Shown: positions 8,739 to 17,073, numbered from the stretch's first letter. The stretch is 57,237 bases of DNA from Deltaproteobacteria bacterium (GCA_007693585.1 REDH01000060.1:1-57237), one strand, 5' to 3'. Notes: generated by a model not told the origin, from the letters alone. Numbers and translations are program-made.

Positions 8739-9785
8739 TCAGCGCGCCCGCGCACCCCACGCCCCCGGGCTGCCGAGATGGACCCCCGCCCCGGGCTCCG
8801 CCAGCAACCGCAGGTCCACCAGCAGTTCCAGCACGAACGGCCCCGCTCCCGTCCAGTCCTCCTCGAACGCGATCTCCTCCACGTCCAGCGCCTTCGGCAC
8901 CTCCAGCACGATCACCTCGCGCTCGGCCCCGCTCCCGCCGCCTGCCCCGCTGTCCACGCCGTCCGGTCCGCTCTCCATCCCGGACCTCCGCGATGCGTCC
9001 CCGCCCTCGCGCGGCACTTCCGACGACTCCGCCTCTTCCCCGTCGCCCTCGCGCGGCACTTCCGACGACTCCGCCTCTTCCCCGTTGTCCTCGCCGGATC
9101 CGCCTGTCGTCTCCGCTCCGCGGTCGCTCCCCGCGTCGCTGTCGTCCGCGGTGTCCCACTCCACCACCAGGGTCACCGCCGCCTCCGGCGCCGGACACAG
9201 GGTCAGCGCCACGCTCCGCGCGCGCACCGGCGCGCTCTCGAACGCCAGCGGCTCCACGGCAGCCAGGTTCAGCACACGCCGCCCGTGGAACCCTCCGGCG
9301 ACGGTGGACTCCGCGCCGTGGTCGTGCCCCGGATGGGCGTGCGCGGTCGGCACGAGCCAGCCCGCCAGCCGCTGCGCCGGCGCCGGACCCACCTCCGCGA
9401 TCACGTAGGCGCTTCCCTCCACCTCCAGGCGGTCGAGGCACACCCGCGCCTCCACCACACGCCCCCGCCGCCCATCGGTCCGCAGGATCGGGTGCGGCAG
9501 CGCCGGAGCCGTGGCGAGCGTCACCTCCCGGGGGATCGTGTCCCGCAGCTCCTCGGCGCACCCCGAGAGCAGGGCGGACAGCACGATCGGCACAATCAGG
9601 GCGATGCAGCGGGCGCCGCCCGTGTGGTCGCGGTGCGGAGTCGTTGGCCGTGCGGGGTGGTCGGTGGCCGGCGTGCGGCCGGTGCGGAGGGGAGGATATC
9701 CGGTCGGGTGGCCCCGCTGTGGGGTGGCCCGCGCAGGACCAGTGGGCACTTCGGGTCGAGCGGACGGCGGGAGGGAAGGGGTCAT
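8739..9785 (-). CDS. His-rich lipoprotein coupled to a TonB-dependent receptor
   Basis: The ATG at 9785 overlaps the stop of the upstream receptor gene (ATGA), which suggests translational coupling and decides this start. The first 59 residues look like random Pro/Arg/Thr-rich sequence; only then comes a lipoprotein signal, CIALIVPIVLSALLSGC, with Cys76 at the lipobox. This N-region is abnormally long, and no better standard start codon lies close to it. Residues about 148-157 read HAHPGHDHG, a likely metal-binding loop. A 14-residue unit, GDGEEAESSEVPRE, is repeated in tandem (42-bp DNA repeat near 9003-9090). With the receptor next to it, an outer-membrane metal or metallophore uptake partner is a reasonable guess, not proven. 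Confidence 0.65.
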   Translation of the reverse strand: MTPSLPPSARPEVPTGPARATPQRGHPTGYPPLRTGRTPATDHPARPTTPHRDHTGGARCIALIVPIVLSALLSGCAEELRDTIPREVTLATAPALPHPILRTDGRRGRVVEARVCLDRLEVEGSAYVIAEVGPAPAQRLAGWLVPTAHAHPGHDHGAESTVAGGFHGRRVLNLAAVEPLAFESAPVRARSVALTLCPAPEAAVTLVVEWDTADDSDAGSDRGAETTGGSGEDNGEEAESSEVPREGDGEEAESSEVPREGGDASRRSGMESGPDGVDSGAGGGSGAEREVIVLEVPKALDVEEIAFEEDWTGAGPFVLELLVDLRLLAEPGAGVHLGSPGAWGARAR

Positions 9786-12112
9786 GGCTGCGCCTCCGGG
9801 GTCCAGGTGAGGACGAGCAGGGTGGTGCGCGGGGCGCCGGCGGAGATGTGCAGGCGCGGCACGGGGTCGATGGGGGCCTCCGGGTCGTGGCGGGAGGGGA
9901 AGGCGCCGCCGTCGGAGGCCCAGGCGGAGTCGAGCACGTTGTCCATCTGCAGCTCGATGGCGATGGTCCGGGCCTGCCATCCGGCGCGCACGTCCAGCAG
10001 GGCCACCGGCCCCACCGCCGTGCCGAAGCCCCATGCGCGCTCGCCGGTGAAGCGGCCGCGGGCGCCTGCCCGCAGGCCCTCCGGCGGCGCCCAGCCGAGC
10101 CCGATGCGGGCGACCTGCCGCGGCACGCCGGGCAGCCGCTCTCCATCGCCCTGCGTCCGTGCGCTCACGAGGTGCGCGTCCGCGGTGACCTCGCCATGGC
10201 CGAGGAACGCCGCGTGAAGATGCACCTGCGCGCCGAGCCGGCGGGTGTCCGAGGTCTCGATGCTCCGGCGCGAGACGTGGTCGAAGAGCAGCTCGTGATC
10301 GACGAGGTGCAGGAAGCCGCCGACGCTGGCGTGCACCGCGCGGTGGGGCCGCACGTCGAGCTGCAGCGTGCCCGACCAGCCGCTCGTGTAGCCGGCTCCG
10401 CCGGCGGTGGGATCATCCGGATCCGGCAGCAGCCCGAGCACTTCGGGAGGACGGACCCCGTACCCCCAGGAGGCGGAGAGGGACGCGGCGTCCAGGGGGG
10501 TGAGCGCTGCGCGAACGCGCGGGCTCAGGGCGGCCGTGGCCCCCGAGGAACTCTCCCCGGCACCCTCGACCGCCGCCGCGGCCGGGCGCCGATCGGTCAC
10601 CGTTGTCGCCACCCCGTCCACCCGGGCGCCGGCCTCGAGCGCGAGGGGCACCACCGGCGTCCACGCGAGCCCGGCCCATGTCCCGGCCTGCGCCTGGAGG
10701 GCGCGGGCGCTCCGATCCGGCGGCCGCGCGCCCGCCGGGTCGCGCTCGTCGAGCGACAGCCACTCGCCCTGCAGCTCCCCGCCCAGTGCGAACTCCAGGC
10801 CGTCCGTGAGCGGGACGACGCGGAGGGCGCGGCCGCCGACGGCCACGCTGTCGTGCTCCTGACGCAGGGTGTCCCCGGTGTCCGGGTGCGCGAAGAAGCC
10901 GGTGTAGTTCTGGCGCAGCATCAGGTGCCGGGCGCGCACCCAGACCCCCAGCTCGCGTCGTCCGTCGCGGGAGAGGCGCTCGACCTGGGCGAGGCCGAGG
11001 AGGGAGCGGCCGCCGTCGCCGGGAGAGAAGGTGCCGTCGCGGGCGATGTCGCCCCGCTCGAGCGCGGCGACCGGCACCTGGCCCGGAAGGTCGAAGAAGC
11101 TGGCGTGGCCGGCCGCGGACGCCGTCACGTCCCCCCGCGAACCGCGCGCGAGCCGCAGCCCCCCGACGCCGGCCACCCGGGTGAGCCGGCGGCTCGCGCC
11201 GAAGCCGCTGTCGGCGAGCACCTCCGCCACCACCAGATCTTCGGGCGCGCCGTCGACCGGCGCCCACCGGGACACCCCCCGGCCCCGCCAGGGGAACCCG
11301 CCCTCGGCGCGGAGCAGGAGTCCGCGGTCGTCGCGTGCCACGCCGGGCCGAAACCGCAGCGTGCCCGCCAGGGCGAAGGGCCCCTGCGCCAGATCCGCGG
11401 AGCCCTCGTACACGTCCAGGGTGCGAAGGGACTCCGGGATCAGCACGCCGGGGTCGATGTAGCCGTGCCCGTGCGGGTTGGAGGACTCGTTGAGGGGGAC
11501 GATGCCCCAGCGCACCTCGAGGCTGGAGCCATGCTCCGCGTCGAAGCCGCGCCACAGGAACGACGGCCCCTTCCCTTCGGTGCCGTGCTGGCCCACGACG
11601 AGCCCGGGCGCCCGCTCGAGGACATCGTCGCGGCGGGTCGGGGCGGGCTGGCCGGCCGGGGCGATCGGGACGCGCTGCACCGCTGGCGAGAGCAGTCGGG
11701 GGGCCAGGGAACGTGTGGCGGTGGGGCGGGAGGAGGTGCCCGTCGCCGCTCCGGCTTCGGGTGCCGTCGGGTCGGACGGGGCGAGGCGGCCGTTCTCGGC
11801 GGCCGGGGCATCCTCGCTGTCCGTTGCCCGTGGGATTGGAGCGCTGCCCGCGACCGGGGGATCACCCCCGGAGCGCTGGTCCGCGAGCGGGCTGCCGTCC
11901 GGTGCGGACGCCGCGTTCGCCGGGCCCGGGGCAGGGCGTGCTTCGGCGAGGGTGGCGGGGGCGAGCGCGAGGATGCTCGTGGTGGCGAGCAGGGCGCAGG
12001 CCCATCGGGTGATCGGTCCCCACCGGAGGCGGAGGGGGGCCGCCGATCGGGTCGGGACGCGGGGCAGGCGGACGCGCTGGCCGGTGGTCGATGGTGCGGA
12101 GAAGGACGACAT
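9782..12112 (-). CDS. TonB-dependent outer-membrane receptor
   Basis: The 776-residue length is normal for the family. An N-terminal signal (ITRWACALLATTSILALAPATLAEA) follows a basic region of about 32 residues. A disordered linker then leads to a plug domain near residues 155-260 (DDVLERAPGLVVGQHG, then SLEVRWGIVPLNESSNPHGHG and DPGVLIPESLRTLDVYEG), and the remainder is a beta-barrel. The C-terminus lacks the common terminal aromatic residue. The substrate cannot be read from the sequence; the adjacent His-rich lipoprotein suggests a metal complex. It is first in a minus-strand pair, and a candidate promoter and inverted repeat are placed upstream at 12279-12338. Confidence 0.85.
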   Translation of the reverse strand: MSSFSAPSTTGQRVRLPRVPTRSAAPLRLRWGPITRWACALLATTSILALAPATLAEARPAPGPANAASAPDGSPLADQRSGGDPPVAGSAPIPRATDSEDAPAAENGRLAPSDPTAPEAGAATGTSSRPTATRSLAPRLLSPAVQRVPIAPAGQPAPTRRDDVLERAPGLVVGQHGTEGKGPSFLWRGFDAEHGSSLEVRWGIVPLNESSNPHGHGYIDPGVLIPESLRTLDVYEGSADLAQGPFALAGTLRFRPGVARDDRGLLLRAEGGFPWRGRGVSRWAPVDGAPEDLVVAEVLADSGFGASRRLTRVAGVGGLRLARGSRGDVTASAAGHASFFDLPGQVPVAALERGDIARDGTFSPGDGGRSLLGLAQVERLSRDGRRELGVWVRARHLMLRQNYTGFFAHPDTGDTLRQEHDSVAVGGRALRVVPLTDGLEFALGGELQGEWLSLDERDPAGARPPDRSARALQAQAGTWAGLAWTPVVPLALEAGARVDGVATTVTDRRPAAAAVEGAGESSSGATAALSPRVRAALTPLDAASLSASWGYGVRPPEVLGLLPDPDDPTAGGAGYTSGWSGTLQLDVRPHRAVHASVGGFLHLVDHELLFDHVSRRSIETSDTRRLGAQVHLHAAFLGHGEVTADAHLVSARTQGDGERLPGVPRQVARIGLGWAPPEGLRAGARGRFTGERAWGFGTAVGPVALLDVRAGWQARTIAIELQMDNVLDSAWASDGGAFPSRHDPEAPIDPVPRLHISAGAPRTTLLVLTWTPEAQP

Positions 12113-12278
12113 GGTCGGGGAGGGTTCGCCGCGGGCGGCCGGCCCGGGCGTGGGAAAGGGGAGCCGACGTGGCGCGGAGTCCGGAGGTTCGGGGGAGCGA
12201 CGGAGCCGCGAAGCAGGCCGCAGGGAGGCTCCGTGACGGGGCGGGGTCAGGGGTTGGGGCGGGCGTTCGTGCGGATGG

Positions 12279-12303
12279 TGACTGGCTCCAGCAATGCCAG
12301 TGA
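12279..12303. promoter_or_regulatory. Inverted repeat near the receptor transcription start
   Basis: ACTGGC (12281-12286) and GCCAGT (12296-12301) are perfect inverted repeats separated by nine bases, with one further near-match on each side. They lie just downstream of the candidate minus-strand -10 at 12310, a typical place for a repressor operator or a leader hairpin. Confidence 0.35.
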
Positions 12304-12309
12304 CTGTCG

Positions 12310-12338
12310 CTTATCCTGCAACCGAGTCGGCCGGACAA
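12310..12338 (-). promoter_or_regulatory. Candidate promoter for the TonB receptor operon
   Basis: Read on the minus strand, TTGTCC (12338-12333), a 17-base spacer and GATAAG (12315-12310) resemble sigma-70 -35 and -10 elements. A start near 12303 would give a leader of about 190 bases. Based on motif match only. Confidence 0.35.
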
Positions 12339-12560
12339 GCGGTGTATTGTCACACCGGAGGGGGGCTGGAGGTTCCGTGGCCGGGGCACTGCGCCGTGCG
12401 GTGGGCCTGTCGCGGTCGGAGAGGCACCGTGCGCTCGGCGACCGGCCGGTTTGCGGCGCGTGGCGGTGCCGGACGCATGACCCGCCCGCCCTCGGTGCGT
12501 ACAACCCGCGCCCGCGGCGCAGCAACGCGCGATGGTGTCGGGGACGCGGCCACGGACATG

Positions 12561-12680
12561 CCTGGCCCCTCGTGATCACGGCGTGCGGCCCTGGACTGGA
12601 CACGCCTGGCCCCTTGTGCTTGCGGCGTGCGGCCCTGGACTGGACATCCCTGGCCTCTCGCGCTTGCGGCGTGCGGGGTG
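12561..12680. repeat. 44-bp tandem repeat, about 2.7 copies
   Basis: Units start at 12561, 12605 and 12649 with 44-base spacing and share CCTGGCC, a GGCGTGCGG core and, in the first two, CCCTGGACTGGACA. As 44 is not a multiple of three, the array is not a protein repeat. It ends about 65 bases before the ChaC-like start codon. Confidence 0.85.
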
Positions 12681-12744
12681 CGCGGACGGGTGGTCGAGGA
12701 TACAGTGGGGCGTGCGGAGGGTGTGCAGCGATCGAGGTGTCGGA

Positions 12745-13284
12745 ATGTGGGTCTTCGGGTACGGGTCGCTGGTGTGGCGACCGGGGATTGTGTGGGACGC
12801 GCGGGTCCCCGTGCGGGTGGAGGGGTGGAAGCGGCGGTTCTGGCAGGGGTCGACGGATCACCGGGGGGTGCCGGGGGCGCCGGGCCGGGTGGTGACGATG
12901 CTGGAGGCGCCGGGGGAGGAGGTGGTGGGGGTGGCGTGGCGGGTGCCCCGGGAGGCGGTCCCGGAGGTGCTCGAGCGTCTCGATCACCGGGAGAAGGGGG
13001 GGTACGAGCGGCTGGTTCTCGAGGTGGAGCCGCTGGGGGACGTGGAGGGGGTGCCGTCGGGGTTCGGGCGGGCGTTGAGCTGGGTGGCCACTCCGGAGAA
13101 CCCGGAGTGGCTGGGCCCGGCGCCGATGGGGGAGATGGCGGCGCAGATCGCGCGGTCGCGGGGACCCAGCGGGCCGAACGACGAGTACCTGCTGCGGCTG
13201 GACGATGCGCTGCGGGCGCTGGGGCAGGAGGATGGGCATGTGGCAGCGCTGGTGGAGGCGCTGCGCGCGCATCGGGCGGGCTGA
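12745..13284 (+). CDS. ChaC-family gamma-glutamylcyclotransferase
   Basis: ATG 12745 is chosen because it places the conserved FGYGSLVW loop at residues 4-11, as in the family; upstream in-frame codons run through the tandem repeat. PGRVVTMLE follows at 46-54, and REKGGY at 82-87 supplies the expected catalytic glutamate (Glu83). The 179-residue length is usual for ChaC proteins, which cleave glutathione to 5-oxoproline and Cys-Gly in the cytosol. Third codon positions are strongly G-rich, unlike the C-rich genes at 0-3.5 kb. It stands alone on this strand, with 426 bases before the next gene. Confidence 0.88.
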   Translation: MWVFGYGSLVWRPGIVWDARVPVRVEGWKRRFWQGSTDHRGVPGAPGRVVTMLEAPGEEVVGVAWRVPREAVPEVLERLDHREKGGYERLVLEVEPLGDVEGVPSGFGRALSWVATPENPEWLGPAPMGEMAAQIARSRGPSGPNDEYLLRLDDALRALGQEDGHVAALVEALRAHRAG

Positions 13285-13710
13285 GACGAGGGATGGGGGC
13301 GTCGGGGCGGAACGAACGGTGCGGCCTTGCGGGGGACCGGGGCGGGGGATGCGGCAGGAGTGGGCTGCGGGGAGCGAGGGTGAGTCGACGTTCCGGGGTT
13401 CGGGAGCAGCGGGGCGTTTGCGGAGGTCCGGAAGGCCGGTGGTATCGTCGGCGCCGGGGTCCGGCCTAGGTGACCTGTGGAGAGGAGCGCACCTGTGGCA
13501 TTTGGTCGCACCGGGGTGGAACGTGCTGGACGCAGCGGGGTGGGGGACGCAATCTCGGGCGGCTGCGGAGCCCGGTCCCCCCATGACAACGGCCCGCAGC
13601 GGGTCGAGGAGAGCTTGACGGCCGCGCCCTGCTTTGCGAAAGGCGCGCGCGCCACTTCGGGTCAGCTCCCGGGGGAAGGCCAGACTTCGATTCCCGCACC
13701 CGGCGCCAGG
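13285..13710 (+). other. 426-bp leader region of the heme/oxidase assembly operon
   Basis: I see no gene of its own here. TTGCGG at 13418 with GGTATC at 13441 (17-base spacer) is a possible promoter for the operon starting at 13711, but the match is weak. A longer in-frame extension of the next gene across this region has no conserved content. Confidence 0.4.
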
Positions 13711-14205
13711 ATGAGTGCCCAGAAGGAAACTCCCGAGTTCGCCGAGCGCCCCGGATGGGGCGGCGCGGGGTACATCGTGGCGATGGTGCTGATCCTGTCG
13801 GTGGTGCTCGGCATCTGGTTCGGCCGGCAGTACGTGACGTTTCTCGGGCACGTGCGGGACACGCTGCACGAGCCGGACACGCCGCATTCGTGGCAGCTCG
13901 GCCCGGTGGCTCCCGAGCAGTGCGTGGACGAGGCGCTCGCCTGGGCGGCGCGGTGCACGGGGATCAAGACCCTGTGCGACATGTACGTGAGCCACTTCGT
14001 GGAGCTGTGCCTCGATGCGCACGACCGGCGGTCCTACTGCCGGGAGCTGCAGGGGCGGCATGTGACGACGGACTTCGGGGTGCTCGAGTGCCAGGCGCGG
14101 GGGGTGCGGCGCCATCTGGATGACCAGGCGTGCAACAACGCCTACCGGCAGATCGACACGCACTGCACCCGAATCCTGGAAGGCTCCGGCGCGGAGGCTC
14201 CATGA
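13711..14205 (+). CDS. Membrane-anchored CX10C-repeat protein, oxidase biogenesis operon
   Basis: No named family was recognised. The 164-residue protein starts at ATG 13711 and has one transmembrane helix at residues 17-38 (GAGYIVAMVLILSVVLGIWF), leaving a periplasmic domain with eight cysteines at 71, 82, 89, 100, 110, 127, 141 and 152. Three pairs have CX10C spacing, and the first four residues form C-X10-C-X6-C-X10-C. That layout suits an antiparallel helical hairpin held by two disulfides, like the twin CX9C proteins of mitochondria, several of which assist copper delivery to cytochrome oxidase. The stop overlaps the heme A synthase start (ATGA), so coupled expression is likely. A role as periplasmic copper or thiol-redox assembly factor is inference. 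Confidence 0.75.
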   Translation: MSAQKETPEFAERPGWGGAGYIVAMVLILSVVLGIWFGRQYVTFLGHVRDTLHEPDTPHSWQLGPVAPEQCVDEALAWAARCTGIKTLCDMYVSHFVELCLDAHDRRSYCRELQGRHVTTDFGVLECQARGVRRHLDDQACNNAYRQIDTHCTRILEGSGAEAP

Positions 14206-15167
14206 ACGCACGACGCGTCCGGATCTTCGACGGCTTCGCGCTGTTCACCCTCGCCTACACGATGCTGGTGATCCTGTGGGGTGCGTGGGTGCGCATCACC
14301 GGGAGCGGGGCGGGCTGCGGGCAGCACTGGCCGACGTGTCATGGGGAGATCATCCCCACGGCGCCGTCGATGGAGACCTTCATCGAGTTCTTTCACCGGG
14401 TGACGAGCGGGCTGGCCGTGCTCGTGGTCATCGCCCTCCTCGTGCTGGCGGTGAAGACCTTCCCGAAGGGACATCTGGCGCGTCGCGGGGCGTGGCTGAC
14501 GTTCATCTTCATCCTGATCGAGTGCCTCATCGGCGCGGCGCTGGTGGTGTTCGCCCTGGTGGGCGACAACGACTCGGCCACCCGGGCCATCCTGATGGCC
14601 ATCCATCTGGTGAACACCTCGCTGCTGACGGGGGTGATGCTGCTCGCGGTGTGGTGGGCGCGGCGCAACATCCCGCTCGGCTGGTCGCTGGACACGCGCC
14701 TCGGGCTGCACCTCGCGATCAGCATGGGCGTGCTGATGCTCATCAACGCGTCGGGCGCGGTGACCGCCCTCGGGGACACCCTGTATCCGATCCGCGTGGA
14801 GCCCGGGACCGGGCTGATCGAGCGCCTCGACGTGGCGACGCTGTCCACGCGCAATTTCCTGATCCAGATGCGGATCTGGCATCCGTTCATCGCCGTGGCC
14901 GGCGGGATCTGGCTCATCGTGCACGCGGCGATGGCCGCGCTCGGTGCGCGGCGGGACCGGGCGGTGCGCATCTGGGCCGGCTGGGTCGCCGGGCTGGTGG
15001 CGGTGCAGCTCGTGTGCGGGGTCGTGAACATCCTGCTCGGCGCGCCCGGGTGGATGCAGATCCTGCATCTGTTCCTGGCGAAGGGGGTGTGGCTGGCGTG
15101 GGTGTGGTTCGGGCTCCATGCCCTGCGCCACGCGCAGGGATACGCTCTCGACGAGGAGGGGGCGTGA
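14202..15167 (+). CDS. ctaA: Heme A synthase (COX15/CtaA family)
   Basis: This integral membrane enzyme oxidises the C8 methyl of heme O to give heme A for the aa3-type oxidase. At 321 residues it has about eight transmembrane helices. Conserved features visible are RITGSGAGCGQHWPTCHG near residue 31 (family WVRLTGSG and the extracellular cysteine pair), the histidine in EFFHRVTSGLAVL, NTSLLTGVMLLAVWW, RIWHPFIAVAGG and the final LHLFLAKGVWLAWVW. The start ATG at 14202 overlaps the preceding stop, and its own stop overlaps the next gene's GTG start. It is part of a tightly packed biogenesis operon. Confidence 0.93.
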   Translation: MNARRVRIFDGFALFTLAYTMLVILWGAWVRITGSGAGCGQHWPTCHGEIIPTAPSMETFIEFFHRVTSGLAVLVVIALLVLAVKTFPKGHLARRGAWLTFIFILIECLIGAALVVFALVGDNDSATRAILMAIHLVNTSLLTGVMLLAVWWARRNIPLGWSLDTRLGLHLAISMGVLMLINASGAVTALGDTLYPIRVEPGTGLIERLDVATLSTRNFLIQMRIWHPFIAVAGGIWLIVHAAMAALGARRDRAVRIWAGWVAGLVAVQLVCGVVNILLGAPGWMQILHLFLAKGVWLAWVWFGLHALRHAQGYALDEEGA

Positions 15168-16117
15168 GCGCTCCGGCGCTCGCTCCCCTCGCCGCCGCCG
15201 GCCCGCCCGCGGGCGTGGTGGACGGGGACGTGCGGCCGCAGGCCCCCGAGCCGGGGCTGCTGCGCGACCTGATGACCCTGGGGAAGCCCGGGATCACGAT
15301 CATGTGCCTCATCATGGCCGCCGGGGCCTACGCGCTCGGGGTCGAGGTCTTCGCGCCGGGCGTGTTCCTGGCGATGCTCGCCGGCACCGGGCTGTCGGTG
15401 ATGAGCGCGAATGCGTTCAACATGATCATCGAGCGCGACGGCGACCGCTACATGGCGCGCACGCGCAGCCGGCCGCTCGCCGCAGGGCGCATGGGCCTCC
15501 CGGTGGCGTTCGCGTTCGCCGGAACCACCGGCATCGCCTCGGTGGTGGTGCTGCTGTTGTGGACGAATCCGCTGACCGCGGGGCTCGCGATGGCCGCGCA
15601 CGTGCTCTACGTCGGCGTGTACACCCCGGCGAAGCGGCGGACGACCCAGGCGCTGGCCATCGGCGCCGTGCCCGGGGCCATGCCGCCGCTCGTCGGCTGG
15701 GCCGCCGCCACGGGGAGCATCGGCGCGCCCGGGCTGGTGCTCTTCCTCGTGCTGGCCCTGTGGCAGCTCCCCCACTTTCTCGCGATCTCGATCTATCGGC
15801 GCGCCGACTACGAGCAGGCCGGAATCCTCGTGGTGCCGGCGGTGCGCGGCGAGGCGGCCGCGCGGATGCAGGCCTTCGTGTACTCGTTCCTGATGGTGCC
15901 CGCCTCCCTGCTCCTGGTCCTCATCGGCACCGCCGGCTTCCTCTACTTCGTCGTCGCCTCCGTCCTCGGTGCGTGGTTCCTGTTCCTGAGCCTGCAGGGC
16001 CTCGAACCGGACAGCGACGACAGCTGGGCCCGGAAGTTCTTCCTGGCGAGCCTGGTCTATCTTCCGGCGCTGACCCTCGGGCTCGTGCTCGATCGCCTCT
16101 TCTTCCAGGGATACTGA
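15164..16117 (+). CDS. ctaB: Protoheme IX farnesyltransferase (heme O synthase)
   Basis: The enzyme transfers farnesyl from farnesyl diphosphate to heme B in the membrane, making heme O, the substrate of the preceding gene's product. The UbiA-type prenyl-diphosphate site is seen as NAFNMIIERDGDRYMARTRS from residue 83, and the second conserved loop as YTPAKRRTTQALAIGAVPGA. Several transmembrane helices follow to residue 317. GTG 15164 is the start because it overlaps the heme A synthase stop and gives the normal family length; longer frames run antisense-like through the upstream gene. Confidence 0.94.
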   Translation: MSAPALAPLAAAGPPAGVVDGDVRPQAPEPGLLRDLMTLGKPGITIMCLIMAAGAYALGVEVFAPGVFLAMLAGTGLSVMSANAFNMIIERDGDRYMARTRSRPLAAGRMGLPVAFAFAGTTGIASVVVLLLWTNPLTAGLAMAAHVLYVGVYTPAKRRTTQALAIGAVPGAMPPLVGWAAATGSIGAPGLVLFLVLALWQLPHFLAISIYRRADYEQAGILVVPAVRGEAAARMQAFVYSFLMVPASLLLVLIGTAGFLYFVVASVLGAWFLFLSLQGLEPDSDDSWARKFFLASLVYLPALTLGLVLDRLFFQGY

Positions 16118-17073
16118 TGGCCTCGGTGCTCGACATCCGGGGGCTGTCGCACCGCATCGGGGACCGCCCCGTGCTGCAGGACGTGTCCCTCGACGTCGCG
16201 GCGGGGGAGATTGTGGGGCTCCTCGGCCCCAACGGCAGCGGGAAGTCGACCCTCCTCGGCCTGCTCACCGGACGCTGGCGACCGGCTCCCGGGACGGTGC
16301 GATTCGAGGGGGAAGCCATGGAGGGCGTGCGTCGGCGGTTCGCCGCTCAGCTCGGGGTGGTGTTCCAGCAGCCCGCCCTCGACGGCAAGCTGACCGCTCG
16401 GCAGAACCTCCGGCTCGCGGCGATGATGCACGCGCTTCCCGCCGCCGAGGCCGCGGCGCGGATCGCGGAAGGCCTCGCGGATGCGGAGCTCACGGAGCGC
16501 GCCGACGAGCCGGTGGAGACCTTCTCGGGCGGGATGCGCCGGCGCCTCGACGTCGCCCGCGCGCTGCTTCCCCGGCCGCGGGTGCTGCTGCTCGACGAGC
16601 CCACCACGGGACTCGACGAGGCGAGCTTCCGCGCGCTCTGGGGGCGACTGCTGCCCCGGATCCGGGAGCGGCGGCTCGCGGTGCTCGTGGCGACCCACCG
16701 GCCCGACGAGGCGGCGCGATGCGACCGCCTGCTCCTGCTGCACGGCGGGCGCGTGGTGCGCGAGGCGACGCCGGAGGCGCTGCTTCAGGAGGTCGGGCGG
16801 GATCTCGTGGTGCTGCACGGGGACGAACCGGACGCAATCGCCCGGCGCGTGGCCGAATGGGACGGGGCGCTGGCGGTGGAGCGCGTGGGCGGCGAGGTCC
16901 AGATCGTCTGCGAGGACGGGCCGACGCTGCTGCCCGCGGTGCTCGCGCAGTTCGCGGCGGGCGAGATCGCCATGGCGGCGCTTCGCCGCCCGAGCCTGGC
17001 GGACGCGTTCGCCAGGCTGACCGGCGAGACCCTCGACGGGGACGCGACCCCGGGGGAGGCGCTGGCGTCATGA
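16117..17073 (+). CDS. ABC transporter ATP-binding protein, oxidase biogenesis
   Basis: This 318-residue ABC ATPase carries Walker A GPNGSGKST (about residue 37), the signature FSGGMRRRLDVARALL, Walker B VLLLDEPTTGLDE and the switch histidine in ATHRPDE. A C-terminal extension of about 90 residues follows the nucleotide-binding core, as in NosF- and CcmA-like exporters. It starts by sharing one base with the ctaB stop (TGATG) and overlaps the permease gene by four bases. Position between heme synthesis and a SCO-like protein suggests a role in oxidase assembly, perhaps heme or copper-related export; the substrate is unknown. Confidence 0.9.
   Translation: MASVLDIRGLSHRIGDRPVLQDVSLDVAAGEIVGLLGPNGSGKSTLLGLLTGRWRPAPGTVRFEGEAMEGVRRRFAAQLGVVFQQPALDGKLTARQNLRLAAMMHALPAAEAAARIAEGLADAELTERADEPVETFSGGMRRRLDVARALLPRPRVLLLDEPTTGLDEASFRALWGRLLPRIRERRLAVLVATHRPDEAARCDRLLLLHGGRVVREATPEALLQEVGRDLVVLHGDEPDAIARRVAEWDGALAVERVGGEVQIVCEDGPTLLPAVLAQFAAGEIAMAALRRPSLADAFARLTGETLDGDATPGEALAS

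Larger units (their letters stand above)
12113..12744. other. 632-bp divergent intergenic region
   Basis: No convincing gene lies between the TonB receptor (minus) and the ChaC-like gene (plus). The region holds a candidate minus-strand promoter, an inverted repeat and a 44-bp tandem repeat, listed separately. Short frames here have no recognisable content. I searched for a cobalamin riboswitch in front of the receptor and did not find its B12 box. Confidence 0.6.

Noticed and set aside
12113-12400. Cobalamin riboswitch before the TonB receptor
   Set aside because: Such riboswitches often precede B12 receptors, but neither the B12 box nor the conserved core was found on the minus strand.
3737-12895. 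A plus-strand open frame of about 3,050 codons
   Set aside because: It lies antisense to the MYXO-CTERM, lipoprotein and TonB receptor genes, which have signals, domains and repeats. Its product is low-complexity Arg/Gly/His/Pro-rich, as expected when stop codons are scarce in very GC-rich DNA.
12247-14211. Minus-strand 654-residue frame opposite ChaC and the CX10C gene
   Set aside because: It has low-complexity sequence and no domain, while the plus strand has the FGYGSL enzyme and a TM/Cys protein coupled to ctaA.
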